From contig CAJXZB010000024.1 of assembly GCA_913063405.1 (NCBI GenBank), forward strand, positions 1 to 47,610: DNA of 47,610 nt. The letters run 5' to 3'. The DNA comes from an uncultured Ulvibacter sp. (GTDB lineage Bacteria > Bacteroidota > Bacteroidia > Flavobacteriales > Flavobacteriaceae). Within the stretch, counting starts at the first letter, position 1. Each line of letters begins with the position of its first letter. Below, in pieces: positions 1-10,316 of the stretch. The translations under genes were made by a program, and so were the position numbers. The notes under the pieces are model-generated. The model was not told where the DNA came from and ran no database searches. It saw only the letters and a program-made list of their open reading frames with translations.

Positions 1-50
1 ATAGCGTATCTGATAAACAAGGGGACTACTGAACTTTAATTCCATCTGAT

Positions 51-75
51 AAAGTTACAGACAAGCTGTAACTTT
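51..75. repeat. Perfect 10-bp inverted repeat
   Basis: AAAGTTACAG and its exact reverse complement CTGTAACTTT are separated by five bases. Neither strand has a T-run after the stem, so it is not a classical terminator. It lies inside the acetyltransferase remnant, 17 bases from a second palindrome at 93-106, and the two may form one repeat element. Confidence 0.6.
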
Positions 76-92
76 GGAAAATTCATCCCAAT

Positions 93-106
93 CGCAGCAA
101 GCTGCG
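93..106. repeat. REP-like palindrome CGCAGC-AA-GCTGCG
   Basis: Two 6-base arms flank an AA loop, and a GGGGG run follows on the plus strand. It is far more GC-rich than its surroundings. GC-rich palindromes with this core are what I would expect of short interspersed REP-type elements in Flavobacteriaceae, but only one copy is visible here, so that identity is an inference. Confidence 0.45.
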
Positions 107-217
107 GGGGATTCTTTGCCCTTTTGATAAATGTCTGTGAAGCGATTGTACTTAATGCTTTAACCTCACTTTTACGAACAGCTCTTATCTCTAAACCAGT
201 AATTTTCATATCTTGTT

Positions 218-400
218 CTATCTATTATTTTTGGCAAAAATGGAGGCCAATACTGCCAAAACTCCTAAACCAATAATTCCAATGACTTGATTGCCAGAAT
301 CATTGGCAATTGTCGCATATTTAGGAATGAATAAGTTAACTATCCCAAAACCTATCAACCCTACTCCAACAACTAAGAGAATTCCGCGTAAGATTTTCAT
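218..400 (-). CDS. Small two-helix membrane protein (60 aa), function unknown
   Basis: The product begins MKILRGILL and has two hydrophobic stretches, about residues 4-24 and 38-55, joined by a short polar loop. It ends in a charged AKNNR tail, so it should be a two-helix inner-membrane protein. I take the ATG at 400. Upstream in-frame starts would add a basic stretch with no membrane character that overlaps the end of the CtlX gene. The gene lies 38 bases downstream of the CtlX gene on the same strand and may be read with it. I do not recognise a named family. Confidence 0.6.
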   Translation of the reverse strand: MKILRGILLVVGVGLIGFGIVNLFIPKYATIANDSGNQVIGIIGLGVLAVLASIFAKNNR

Positions 401-438
401 GTAGCTTGTTTTCGATTTTAAATATAAGGTGCTTAAGA

Positions 439-1368
439 CTATTCCTTTGGAAGGAATACTTCTGCCATCATGCATCGAGCGCTTCCTCCTCCACAAGTCT
501 CTATAGTTTCTAAATCACTACTCAATATTTCGCAGTGTTTTTCAATTGCTGTTACCTGGTTTGGCTTTAAGCTCTTATGTGCGGCTAGACTCATCACCAT
601 GTACTTCTTGTCAGCTCCCTTCACCTGGAGCATATTACCAGCGAATTGATGCATTTGAGCTTCAGAGATTTCAATGACTTCCTTGTCGGTTTCCTTCAAC
701 TGCTGCACAACAAACTTCTTTTCCTTTTTATCATCAATCGTATCCAAACAAATTACAGCAAAATTTTCAGCCAATGCCATCATGACATTCGTATGATAAA
801 TCGGCATCCTTTTTCCTTCTACGGTTTGATTTGCAGTAAAAATAACTGGGAAGCAATCAAAATCCTCGCAAAACTCAATGACCAGTTCCTCATCTGCACG
901 GGCCGATAATGCACAGTATACTTTTTTGTGGACACGATCTAAAAGCAAACTTCCAGTTCCTTCCAAGTAGAACCCTTCATCTTCAGCGGGTGTATAATCC
1001 ATAAATCCCTTTATGACAAACCCTTCAGACTCCAATCTGTTAATTATCTCCTCACGTCTTTCCCTGCGGCGGTTCACTGCAAACATTGGATACAAACCAA
1101 CCGTTCCGCTCGCGTGAAAACTCACCCAGTTGTTTGGAAAAATAGAATCTGGAGTATCCTGTTGAAGGTCATCATTTTCAACTATGACATTAACACCAAC
1201 AGCTTGTAATTTAGCCACAAAGGCATCGAACTCCGCCTGCGCCCTAGTGTTTATCTCACTGTTTTTAAGACTGATTTCTTCTTGAAAATAATTATTTATA
1301 GCAGTCTCTTCATTCAAACGGAATGCAACGGGGCGAATCATTAAAATAGTATTGGCAATTTGTTTCAT
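439..1368 (-). CDS. ctlX: CtlX-type citrulline utilization hydrolase (arginine deiminase superfamily)
   Basis: This 309-residue protein belongs to the guanidino-group-modifying superfamily (arginine deiminase, DDAH, amidinotransferase). The start MKQIANTILMIRP is typical of the CtlX branch. Near the C-terminus GGGSARCMM carries the expected catalytic cysteine at residue 299, and the expected catalytic histidine is in YHTNVM near residue 192. The enzyme should be cytoplasmic, as there is no signal peptide. The substrate cannot be read from sequence; the CtlX name comes from family resemblance to proteins linked to citrulline use. A TATTTTTG box lies 20 bases upstream. A second superfamily member is encoded at 5269-6183. 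Confidence 0.82.
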   Translation of the reverse strand: MKQIANTILMIRPVAFRLNEETAINNYFQEEISLKNSEINTRAQAEFDAFVAKLQAVGVNVIVENDDLQQDTPDSIFPNNWVSFHASGTVGLYPMFAVNRRRERREEIINRLESEGFVIKGFMDYTPAEDEGFYLEGTGSLLLDRVHKKVYCALSARADEELVIEFCEDFDCFPVIFTANQTVEGKRMPIYHTNVMMALAENFAVICLDTIDDKKEKKFVVQQLKETDKEVIEISEAQMHQFAGNMLQVKGADKKYMVMSLAAHKSLKPNQVTAIEKHCEILSSDLETIETCGGGSARCMMAEVFLPKE

Positions 1369-1387
1369 AGGTCACAATTAGCTCTTA

Positions 1388-1395
1388 CAAAAATA
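1388..1395 (-). promoter_or_regulatory. Bacteroidota -7 box (TATTTTTG) for ctlX
   Basis: The minus strand reads TATTTTTG, an exact match to TAnnTTTG. Transcription would begin near 1381, giving a leader of about 13 bases before the ATG at 1368. No clear TTTG -33 element is visible at the usual distance. Confidence 0.5.
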
Positions 1396-1531
1396 CATAA
1401 AAAAGGATGCTATAAGAATCAGATATTCCATAAAATACAATCTAAAAATGCTAATAATATCCTAAATTTATAGGTAAGTTATACTATTGGTTGACGACTT
1501 CAGTTATATGCTTATCCATTAAACGTAAAAG

Positions 1532-1972
1532 ATGAATAAATTACTTTACAGCTTACTGCTTTGTCTTCTTAGCTTTCTGCCAATAACCGCCCAAGAATGG
1601 CAATCAGATATTGATGTAGCTAAAGAGATTGCCAATAAAGAGGACAGACCTATAATTTTGGTTTTTCAAGGCTCGGATTGGTGCGCACCTTGTATTAAAC
1701 TGGATAGAGAAGTATTTAGCACCGAGACTTTTCAACTATATGCAAAAGATCATTTCGTTATGCTGGAGGCGGATTTTCCGAAGAAAAAGAAAAATGCCTT
1801 ACCTCAACAACAGCAATTAAAAAACAATGCCTTAGCCGAAAAATACAACAAGCGTGGAATTTTCCCACTTGTGGTTATGCTTGACAAAGACGGGAATGTG
1901 CTAGGTGAAACCGGATATTTTAAGGTGGACCCATCGGCTTATATTTTACATTTAGAGTCACTAAAAGGATAG
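1532..1972 (+). CDS. Secreted thioredoxin-family protein (WCAPC)
   Basis: This is a 146-residue protein with a Sec signal peptide (about residues 1-20, ending in ITAQ) and a thioredoxin-like domain. GSDWCAPC at about residues 49-56 contains the CxxC redox pair. The conserved cis-proline region is FPLVVML near residue 110. It should act in the periplasm, reducing or exchanging disulfides. It is the first gene of a compact operon: the stop is followed after 3 bases by apbE, then by a DUF4266 lipoprotein with a Cys-Gly-Cys tail and a DUF3570 barrel. This context suggests that it keeps cysteines of a partner protein reduced, which is an inference. Confidence 0.85.
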   Translation: MNKLLYSLLLCLLSFLPITAQEWQSDIDVAKEIANKEDRPIILVFQGSDWCAPCIKLDREVFSTETFQLYAKDHFVMLEADFPKKKKNALPQQQQLKNNALAEKYNKRGIFPLVVMLDKDGNVLGETGYFKVDPSAYILHLESLKG

Positions 1973-1975
1973 TTT

Positions 1976-2959
1976 TTGAGAAAACTTCAGCTTACAACCC
2001 TTCTACTTTTCTTCGGAATTCTTTTACATGCGCAACAGCCCTTTAAACGGACCTTAAAGCTCATGGGAAACCGTTTTGATATTACCTTGGTTGCAAAAGA
2101 TTCTACCGAAGCAAATAAATATATAGATCTTGCTGTTGGGGAAATCTCAAGAATTGAAAGACTAATTTCTTCTTGGGATCCAAATTCACAAACTTCAGAA
2201 ATAAATAGAAACGCAGGTATTAAAGCAGTTAAAGTTGACAAAGAACTCTATGATCTAATAGAGCATTCTCTTACAATTTCAATGATAACCGATGGTGCCT
2301 TCGATATTAGTTATGCTTCCATGGATCGAATTTGGAGGTTTGACGGTAGCATGACTAAAATGCCTTCCGAAGAAGAAATAAAAAAATCTGTGGCGAATGT
2401 TGGACACCAAAATATCGAACTGGATCATGAGAGTACCTCTGTTTTTCTAAAACTTCCAGGAATGAAAATAGGTTTTGGAGCCATTGGAAAAGGCTATGCA
2501 GCAGATAAAGCAAAAGCTCTTCTTATGGAAAAAGATGTTTTCGCCGGTATCATAAATGCTTCTGGCGATATGAATACTTGGGGAAGACAACCCAATGGGG
2601 AACATTGGAAAGTTGCAATTACCAATCCTATGGATAAAAGCAAAGCATTTGGCTTACTGCCTATTAAAGAAGGTGCCGTAGTTACTTCTGGAAATTATGA
2701 GAAGTACGTAACCTTTAATGGACAGCGATATTCACATATTATTGATCCAAGAACTGGTTATCCAACAAAAGGTATTTTAAGTGTTACCGTTTTTTCTCCC
2801 AAGGCCGAACTGGCAGATGCTTTGGCGACCTCCATTTTTGTAATGGGCATTGAGACAGGAATTGATAGAATAAATCAGTTAGCAAAAACTGAATGTATCA
2901 TAATTGATGATACTGGTAAAATTTATAAATCTGAAAACATTGAAATAGAATCCAAATGA
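1976..2959 (+). CDS. apbE: FAD:protein FMN transferase (ApbE), exported
   Basis: ApbE splits FAD and attaches FMN to a Ser/Thr of an extracytoplasmic target protein. The sequence shows the family marks in order: GAIGKGYAADKA, INASGDMNTWG, VVTSGNYEKY, SHIIDPRTGYP and ELADALATS. The first ~20 residues (MRKLQLTTLLLFF..LHAQ) form a signal peptide, so it works in the periplasm. The start is TTG at 1976, three bases after the preceding stop. The next in-frame ATG (2063) would remove the signal peptide. The 3' end overlaps the DUF4266 gene by 4 bases (ATGA). None of the neighbouring products shows the usual [ST]GA[ST] flavinylation motif, so its substrate is unclear. Confidence 0.92.
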   Translation: MRKLQLTTLLLFFGILLHAQQPFKRTLKLMGNRFDITLVAKDSTEANKYIDLAVGEISRIERLISSWDPNSQTSEINRNAGIKAVKVDKELYDLIEHSLTISMITDGAFDISYASMDRIWRFDGSMTKMPSEEEIKKSVANVGHQNIELDHESTSVFLKLPGMKIGFGAIGKGYAADKAKALLMEKDVFAGIINASGDMNTWGRQPNGEHWKVAITNPMDKSKAFGLLPIKEGAVVTSGNYEKYVTFNGQRYSHIIDPRTGYPTKGILSVTVFSPKAELADALATSIFVMGIETGIDRINQLAKTECIIIDDTGKIYKSENIEIESK

Positions 2960-3168
2960 CAAAGAAATTCATCTTATTTTCCAGTGTTGTTTTCTTCCTT
3001 AACTCCTGTGTGGTAGTGAAGGAATATGAAAAAATAAATATTAATGACCCTGATATGGCCTTATCTGATAGGAAATCAGAAAGGTATATTACAACAGCCC
3101 AAGCTTATAGAGAAGCAGCTGTTGGTGCCAATGGAGGTAAAACGGGTGGAGGCTGTGGCTGTAACTAA
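2956..3168 (+). CDS. DUF4266 small lipoprotein with C-terminal GGGCGCN
   Basis: This is a 70-residue protein. Residues 1-18 form a lipoprotein signal (lipobox LNSC, Cys18), so the mature peptide is about 53 residues and lipid-anchored. The central part (DPDMALSDRKSERYITTAQAYREAA) looks helical. The glycine-rich end GGGCGCN places two cysteines (67 and 69) at the extreme C-terminus. I recognise it as DUF4266, which has no known function. It is translationally coupled to apbE (4-base overlap) and followed after 8 bases by the DUF3570 barrel gene. The Cys-Gly-Cys tail could bind metal, exchange disulfides with the operon's thioredoxin, or carry a modification. None of these is shown. Confidence 0.85.
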   Translation: MTKKFILFSSVVFFLNSCVVVKEYEKININDPDMALSDRKSERYITTAQAYREAAVGANGGKTGGGCGCN

Positions 3169-3176
3169 CAAAAAAT

Positions 3177-4412
3177 ATGACAAAGCTATTTAGTCTACTT
3201 TTTCTTTGCTCTTTCGCGATTAACTACGCTCAAGACAGCTCTGCGACTTATAAAAAACGAGTTTTAGAAACAGCAGAAATTGATTTTATAACAAGTTATT
3301 ATACTCAGGATGGAAATAATGCCGCTGTTAGTGGCGGTATTGGAACGGAGGAATTAACAGATATCACAGGTTCGATCGTAGTTTCGATACCATTAAACGA
3401 TGATGATGTTCTAAGTATTGATGCGGGTGTCTCTGCTTACACTTCTGCTTCATCAAGTAATGTAGATCCATTCGATAGCGACCAAACAGCAGATCCCTTT
3501 CTAGCATCTTCTGGTGAGTCTTCGAGTGACCTTTGGGCAAATGGAACCCTTAGTTATAGTCATAGCTCAGATAACCGAAACAATATTGTTGGGGCCAAGG
3601 TTTCCGTTTCTAGTGAATACGATTATTTCTCTCTTGGTTTTGGAGGGAGCTATTCCAAACTTTTTAATGAGAAGAATACCGAAGTTGGTATCAGCGCAAA
3701 TGTATATTTGGATACTTGGAATCTTATTTATCCTTCGGAATTACGCAATAATTCGTCCTTCTTGGAGCTAGATAAGAAAAACCGTAACTCTTACTCCTTG
3801 GGGTTAAGTTTCTCTCAAATCTTATCAAAGAGTATTCAAGGGTCGTTATCACTCGATGTTATCCAACAGCAAGGACTCTTATCCACACCTTTTCAGCGTG
3901 TCTATTTTGCGGATGTATTGGATAATTTTGTGGATAGTTTCCAACTTGCTGATGATATTGAGCGTCTGCCAGATACTCGGTTTAAGACGGCGCTTGGTGG
4001 TAGACTTAATTTTTACCTCAATGAAACTTTTGTTTTGAGAACCTATTATCGTTACTATTTTGATGATTGGGGCATTGCCTCCCATACCATTAGTCTTGAA
4101 GTCCCTATAAAGATTACGGATAAATTTACCCTGTATCCTTCATACCGTTTCTACAATCAGACGGCTGCAGATTATTTCTTTTCAAATAATGCTGCCCTAT
4201 CTACAGATGAGTTTTATACTTCAGATTATGATTTGTCCCAGTATGATGCCAATCAGTTTGGCTTTGGAATAAATTATACAGATATATTCGCAAAATTTCA
4301 TATTGCGAAATTTGGCTTGAAGAGCGTGGACTTAAAATATAATTATTATAAGAGAAACAGCGGATTAAGTTCCGGAATTATTACTGCTGGATTCAAATTT
4401 GTAATGGACTAA
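3177..4412 (+). CDS. DUF3570 outer-membrane beta-barrel protein
   Basis: This 411-residue protein has a signal peptide (MTKLFSLLFLCSFAINYAQ). A body of alternating hydrophobic and aromatic strands follows, with short turns and acidic loops, as expected of an outer-membrane beta-barrel. The segment SGGIGTEELTDITGS near residue 51 is typical of DUF3570. The function is unknown. It is the last gene of the thioredoxin-ApbE-DUF4266 operon, so it may form the outer-membrane part of that system, with the lipoprotein as plug or partner. Its TAA overlaps the TAG of the facing gene (4409-4412). Confidence 0.82.
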   Translation: MTKLFSLLFLCSFAINYAQDSSATYKKRVLETAEIDFITSYYTQDGNNAAVSGGIGTEELTDITGSIVVSIPLNDDDVLSIDAGVSAYTSASSSNVDPFDSDQTADPFLASSGESSSDLWANGTLSYSHSSDNRNNIVGAKVSVSSEYDYFSLGFGGSYSKLFNEKNTEVGISANVYLDTWNLIYPSELRNNSSFLELDKKNRNSYSLGLSFSQILSKSIQGSLSLDVIQQQGLLSTPFQRVYFADVLDNFVDSFQLADDIERLPDTRFKTALGGRLNFYLNETFVLRTYYRYYFDDWGIASHTISLEVPIKITDKFTLYPSYRFYNQTAADYFFSNNAALSTDEFYTSDYDLSQYDANQFGFGINYTDIFAKFHIAKFGLKSVDLKYNYYKRNSGLSSGIITAGFKFVMD

Positions 4413-5218
4413 TTTTTTCTGAAATTATACACCAATCCAGCACCATAACCCAGTCCTTGAAAAGTATTACGGCCACTAAGTGAATAGGATAAATTTATAT
4501 ATGCTCCGAAACGCTTCGAAAAAGATCTATAAACAGTACCTCCAAGCTTATGGTAATCAACTCCAAACTCTTTAAAGTTTTGAGGAGGAGGTGTCCCTCT
4601 ATAATCAATACCTCCAAAGGAATGCTGATACTCGTAATAGAAATCGTAATACCACTTGTCATCCGTCTTTCCTAATTTTAAGGTAACTGGAACACTATTT
4701 GGCACTTTCTCAAATTTAAGGGAATAGCCACTTTGTAAAGTTGCGAACCATCCAGTTTTTAGATGATAATGAACTACCGCTCGGCCATCGACTATAGTTG
4801 CTCGCTGTCCTATATCGTTTAAACCTCCAATAGTATAATTTCCTACTGGTGTTGAAAAACCAGCGGCCAAACTAATTTGAAAACTTCCTTTTCCAAGAGT
4901 TTTTTCTAGAACCCTATATTTTGCAAATAATTGAATGTCCTGAAAGTCTCTGTTCTTATTACTCATTAAGTATGGAAGAGAAAGAGAAACATCAAAATCC
5001 TTCGTTACACCATAAGTACCATAAAGATTTCCGTAGTATAAGCTTCGGCTAAGCCCTGTTTTTTCGGCACCTGCAAAATACTCTTTAGAGTCTTCAAAAC
5101 CGAAACCAAGAACAGCCGTAGCATTTCCTTGTCCTCGATAAAAACCGTCGATTTTTCCTTGTGAAAAACCTTCAGAAACAAAGAATAAAACGCAAATTAA
5201 AAAAAACAACTTTTTCAT
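4409..5218 (-). CDS. Predicted outer-membrane beta-barrel protein, function unknown
   Basis: From the ATG at 5218 the product is 269 residues. It begins with a signal peptide (MKKLFFLICVLFFVSEGFSQ) and continues as repeated amphipathic strands (DVSLSLPYLM, IQLFAKYRVL, GSFQISLAAGF) ending in YNFRKN. The layout resembles the barrel proteins often annotated as 'transporter' or MetA-pathway-like outer-membrane proteins. I assign no substrate. An upstream in-frame ATG at 5236 would put six extra residues before the signal peptide and is less likely. The gene is convergent with the DUF3570 gene, with overlapping stop codons, and lies 50 bases downstream of the deiminase-like gene on the same strand. 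Confidence 0.7.
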   Translation of the reverse strand: MKKLFFLICVLFFVSEGFSQGKIDGFYRGQGNATAVLGFGFEDSKEYFAGAEKTGLSRSLYYGNLYGTYGVTKDFDVSLSLPYLMSNKNRDFQDIQLFAKYRVLEKTLGKGSFQISLAAGFSTPVGNYTIGGLNDIGQRATIVDGRAVVHYHLKTGWFATLQSGYSLKFEKVPNSVPVTLKLGKTDDKWYYDFYYEYQHSFGGIDYRGTPPPQNFKEFGVDYHKLGGTVYRSFSKRFGAYINLSYSLSGRNTFQGLGYGAGLVYNFRKN

Positions 5219-5268
5219 AATCAAATCTTGAACCAATTAAGGCAGTCAAAAAAGCGAGACATTACAAA

Positions 5269-6183
5269 CTAATCCCGTATCAAGGGCATTGTAGAACAAC
5301 GAAGCAAGCCTTCCTGCTTCGATATTTCGGCATATGGAACTTCCTCCACAGTAAATCCTTGCGAACGAAGCCAGGTGTTTAATCTAATAAAGTTTTTTTC
5401 TGAAATGATTACCTTTTCAGAAATAGAAAATACATTGCTATTCATATAATACATTTCCTCCTTGGTGATATGGAAACAATTTTCTTTTCCGAAGAAATTA
5501 ACCAACCACTCATACTCTTCTTCTTCCAAAAAACCCTCTCTATGAATAATACACTTGTCTTTTCCTATAGGCTGAAAACAGCAATCTAAATGCAGTGCAT
5601 TGTCCTGTGCCACTATGTTGGACTTTCGTAAATTAAAAGACTTCACTGTTTTATTTGGAAATAAATCCTGAAGGCATTGAACAGCCTCCATATTAGTTCT
5701 AGCCGTAACATATTCTGGATAATCCTCTCCTCTATAGGTCCCTACAAAAATATGGTCTCCCCAAGGCATCACATCACCACCTTCAATATGAGCAGATTCT
5801 GGGAACTTGACAATTTTTTCAGGGCTAATTTGATCCATTACATATTGTAGCGCCTCTATTTCCTGATCGCGATCTGGAAGAATGTTTGCTCTTATAAATT
5901 TATCTTCTATAACAAAAGCAATATCACGAGCGAATACCTGATTGTAATCCTTAATCTCTTCTGGGCGATAAACCTTTACATCATATTTCTTAAAAACCTC
6001 AAGAACTGTCTCCATTTCCTTTATCATATCCTCCTCTTTGGGATAGGTTCCCGCTTTAATATGCTCAACCGACTTAGGGTCATAAGCGTCCTCTAGTTTT
6101 GGTGCAGGTCCATTTGTATTTGCCGTTCCAAGGACAACAGTCCTTAAGCGTGAGGTCTCATTGGTGATATGTAGATTTATCAT
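5269..6183 (-). CDS. Arginine deiminase / DDAH-superfamily hydrolase
   Basis: This 304-residue cytoplasmic protein belongs to the guanidino-modifying superfamily. Visible marks are the acidic motif HIEGGDV, an ALHLD segment with the probable catalytic His198, and a C-terminal LLRCSTMP with the probable catalytic Cys296. RDIAFVIED near residue 90 matches the conserved region that contacts the guanidino group. Plausible reactions are hydrolysis of arginine or methylarginine to citrulline, or amidino transfer. The sequence does not decide between them. It lies 61 bases downstream of citrate synthase on the same strand. It is only distantly related to the CtlX protein at 439-1368. Confidence 0.8.
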   Translation of the reverse strand: MINLHITNETSRLRTVVLGTANTNGPAPKLEDAYDPKSVEHIKAGTYPKEEDMIKEMETVLEVFKKYDVKVYRPEEIKDYNQVFARDIAFVIEDKFIRANILPDRDQEIEALQYVMDQISPEKIVKFPESAHIEGGDVMPWGDHIFVGTYRGEDYPEYVTARTNMEAVQCLQDLFPNKTVKSFNLRKSNIVAQDNALHLDCCFQPIGKDKCIIHREGFLEEEEYEWLVNFFGKENCFHITKEEMYYMNSNVFSISEKVIISEKNFIRLNTWLRSQGFTVEEVPYAEISKQEGLLRCSTMPLIRD

Positions 6184-6244
6184 ATTATAAATATAAAAAA
6201 AGTATCTACTTTTGACGGATGATTTTGTATTTTAAAATTGAAAT

Positions 6245-7531
6245 TTATCTTTTAGAAATATCTTTAAACTCACGCAGAGTTTCTCCAACATATACCTGTC
6301 TTGGTCTTCCAATTGGCTCTTTGCGTAAGCGCATTTCTTTCCATTGGGCAATCCATCCTGGTAATCGGCCAAGTGCGAACATAGGTGTAAACATTTCTAC
6401 CGGAATACCCATAGCTCTATATATAATTCCAGAATAGAAATCTACATTAGGGTATAATTTTCTGTCCACAAAGTAAGGATCTTCCAACGCTTCCTTTTCC
6501 AATCCTTTTGCAATATCTAAAACTGGATCGTCAATACCCAAACTATCAAGTACCTCGTCTGCCGCAACCTTAATAATCTTGGCTCTAGGATCGAAATTTT
6601 TATATACTCTATGTCCAAAACCCATCAATCTGAAAGGATCATCTTTATCCTTTGCTTTTGACATGAACTTTTTAGTATCACTACCGTCTTCTTTAATCGC
6701 TTCAAGCATTTCTATCACTGCTTGATTCGCTCCTCCATGCAAAGGGCCCCAAAGCGCATTAATACCTGCAGAAATTGAAACAAATATCCCTGCATGAGAA
6801 GAACCTACAATTCTAACTGTAGATGTTGAACAGTTCTGTTCGTGATCTCCATGTAAAATTAAAAGTTTGTCTAATGCATCAACAACCACCTGATTCGACT
6901 GATAATCGCTCGACGGTTTTTTAAACATCATTTTTACGAAATTCTCAACATAGCCTAAGGAATCATCACCGTAGTCTAAAGGAAGCCCTGCTCTCTTTCT
7001 ATAAGCCCAAGCTGTTAGTACTGGAAACTTTGCCATAATACGAACAATGGCATTGTACATTTCCTCTTCGCTATCAACATTTACAGACGAAGGGTTAAAA
7101 GCAACTAAGGCAGAGGTTAATGAAGACAAAACTCCCATTGGATGCGCTGACTTCGGAAAACCATCTAATATTTTCTTTACGTCTTCATCTACGTGAGACT
7201 GCGCTTTAATATCTACGTGAAACTTTTCGAGTTGTTCTTTTGTTGGTAATTCCCCAAAAATTAGAAGGTATGCTACCTCAAGAAAATCAGCCTTCTCAGC
7301 CAATTCTTCAATAGAGTAACCTCGATATCTCAGAATTCCTTCTTCTCCATTTAAGAAGGTGATTGCACTTTCACAAGAACCAGTATTTTTATATCCTGGG
7401 TCGATAGTAGTAACACCACCAGTAACACCGCGAAGCGTCTTTATATCAATAGCAACTTCATTTTCCGTGCCTTCAATTAAAGGGAATTCATACTTTTTAC
7501 CATCGATTTCGAGTGTTGCAATTTTAGACAT
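6245..7531 (-). CDS. gltA: Citrate synthase
   Basis: The enzyme condenses acetyl-CoA with oxaloacetate to citrate at the entry of the TCA cycle. The 428-residue length and the N-terminal beta-strand domain (ATLEIDGKKYEFPLIEG) fit the type II enzyme of Gram-negative bacteria. Catalytic residues are visible: His265 in GPLHGGAN, His307 in FGHRVYKNFDPRA and Asp364 in VDFYSG. The ATG at 7531 gives the usual start (MSKIATLEIDG). The following gene on the same strand is the DDAH-like hydrolase, and no terminator is seen between them. The enolase terminator at 7675-7698 separates it from the gene before. Confidence 0.96.
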   Translation of the reverse strand: MSKIATLEIDGKKYEFPLIEGTENEVAIDIKTLRGVTGGVTTIDPGYKNTGSCESAITFLNGEEGILRYRGYSIEELAEKADFLEVAYLLIFGELPTKEQLEKFHVDIKAQSHVDEDVKKILDGFPKSAHPMGVLSSLTSALVAFNPSSVNVDSEEEMYNAIVRIMAKFPVLTAWAYRKRAGLPLDYGDDSLGYVENFVKMMFKKPSSDYQSNQVVVDALDKLLILHGDHEQNCSTSTVRIVGSSHAGIFVSISAGINALWGPLHGGANQAVIEMLEAIKEDGSDTKKFMSKAKDKDDPFRLMGFGHRVYKNFDPRAKIIKVAADEVLDSLGIDDPVLDIAKGLEKEALEDPYFVDRKLYPNVDFYSGIIYRAMGIPVEMFTPMFALGRLPGWIAQWKEMRLRKEPIGRPRQVYVGETLREFKDISKR

Positions 7532-7660
7532 ATATATATTTTGATTTTATAAAATTTCGGAACTGCTAAGTTACAAAAACTTGGACGAATTTTTAAGGAT
7601 TCCTGACATAGCTTGGGTTAAAAAACATTGAATATATGAACTCACTTATTTTTTGAGACT

Positions 7661-7698
7661 CATATATAAGAAAACCCTCATCAAATAAATGAAGAGGG
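7661..7698 (-). terminator. Intrinsic terminator after eno
   Basis: On the minus strand, CCCTCTTCA and TGATGAGGG form a stem with one A-A mismatch, followed by TTTTCTTATATATG. It lies 36 bases past the enolase stop and ends the carA-eno transcript. Confidence 0.8.
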
Positions 7699-7734
7699 CC
7701 TTCTATATTTTCTATATCCTATAAATTTTATATT

Positions 7735-10139
<2,405 letters not shown>

Positions 10140-10156
10140 ACTTTTTATTCGTTGAG

Positions 10157-10164
10157 CAAAAATA
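10157..10164 (-). promoter_or_regulatory. Bacteroidota -7 box (TATTTTTG) for carA-eno
   Basis: An exact TAnnTTTG match on the minus strand, 18 bases before the carA ATG at 10139. A TTG lies further upstream but at about 29 bases rather than 17-23, so the -33 element is uncertain. Confidence 0.5.
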
Positions 10165-10256
10165 CTTTAAATGATGAAGTTATTCTAAAAGTGCAATTAT
10201 ATTTTTTGAACAATAAGACAACTATTGTTAACTAAAGACCATTCAAAAAACTTCAT

Positions 10257-10291
10257 AAAAAAAGGGATAAACATTGAATGCTTATCCCTTT
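10257..10291 (-). terminator. Intrinsic terminator at the end of the ribosomal cluster
   Basis: AAAGGGATAA and TTATCCCTTT form a perfect 10-bp stem with an 11-base loop. On the minus strand it is followed directly by more T residues. It sits 25 bases beyond the rplQ stop and closes the S10-spc-alpha transcript. Confidence 0.85.
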
Positions 10292-10316
10292 CTCTTTTAT
10301 AAATGATGTTTCTCAT

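Larger units (their letters stand above)
36..209 (-). pseudogene. GNAT acetyltransferase N-terminal remnant (57 codons)
   Basis: An open frame of 57 codons runs from an ATG at 209 to a TAA at 36-38. Its first 27 residues (MKITGLEIRAVRK, then ALSTIASQTF) resemble the start of GNAT-family N-acetyltransferases, where a beta strand is followed by a helix ending in 'QTF'. After that the resemblance stops, and the rest of the frame (Lys/Pro-rich, then a hydrophobic stretch) is encoded by DNA containing two strong palindromes. The acetyl-CoA-binding part of a GNAT (about 150 residues in all) is missing. The frame starts 8 bases after the stop of the small membrane protein gene, so it may be co-transcribed with it. 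I infer a truncated gene. A short unrelated peptide is the alternative. Confidence 0.4.

Noticed and set aside
401..496. Longer start for the small membrane protein at 218-400
   Set aside because: The extra residues overlap the end of the CtlX gene and have no membrane character. The ATG at 400 begins a normal hydrophobic protein.
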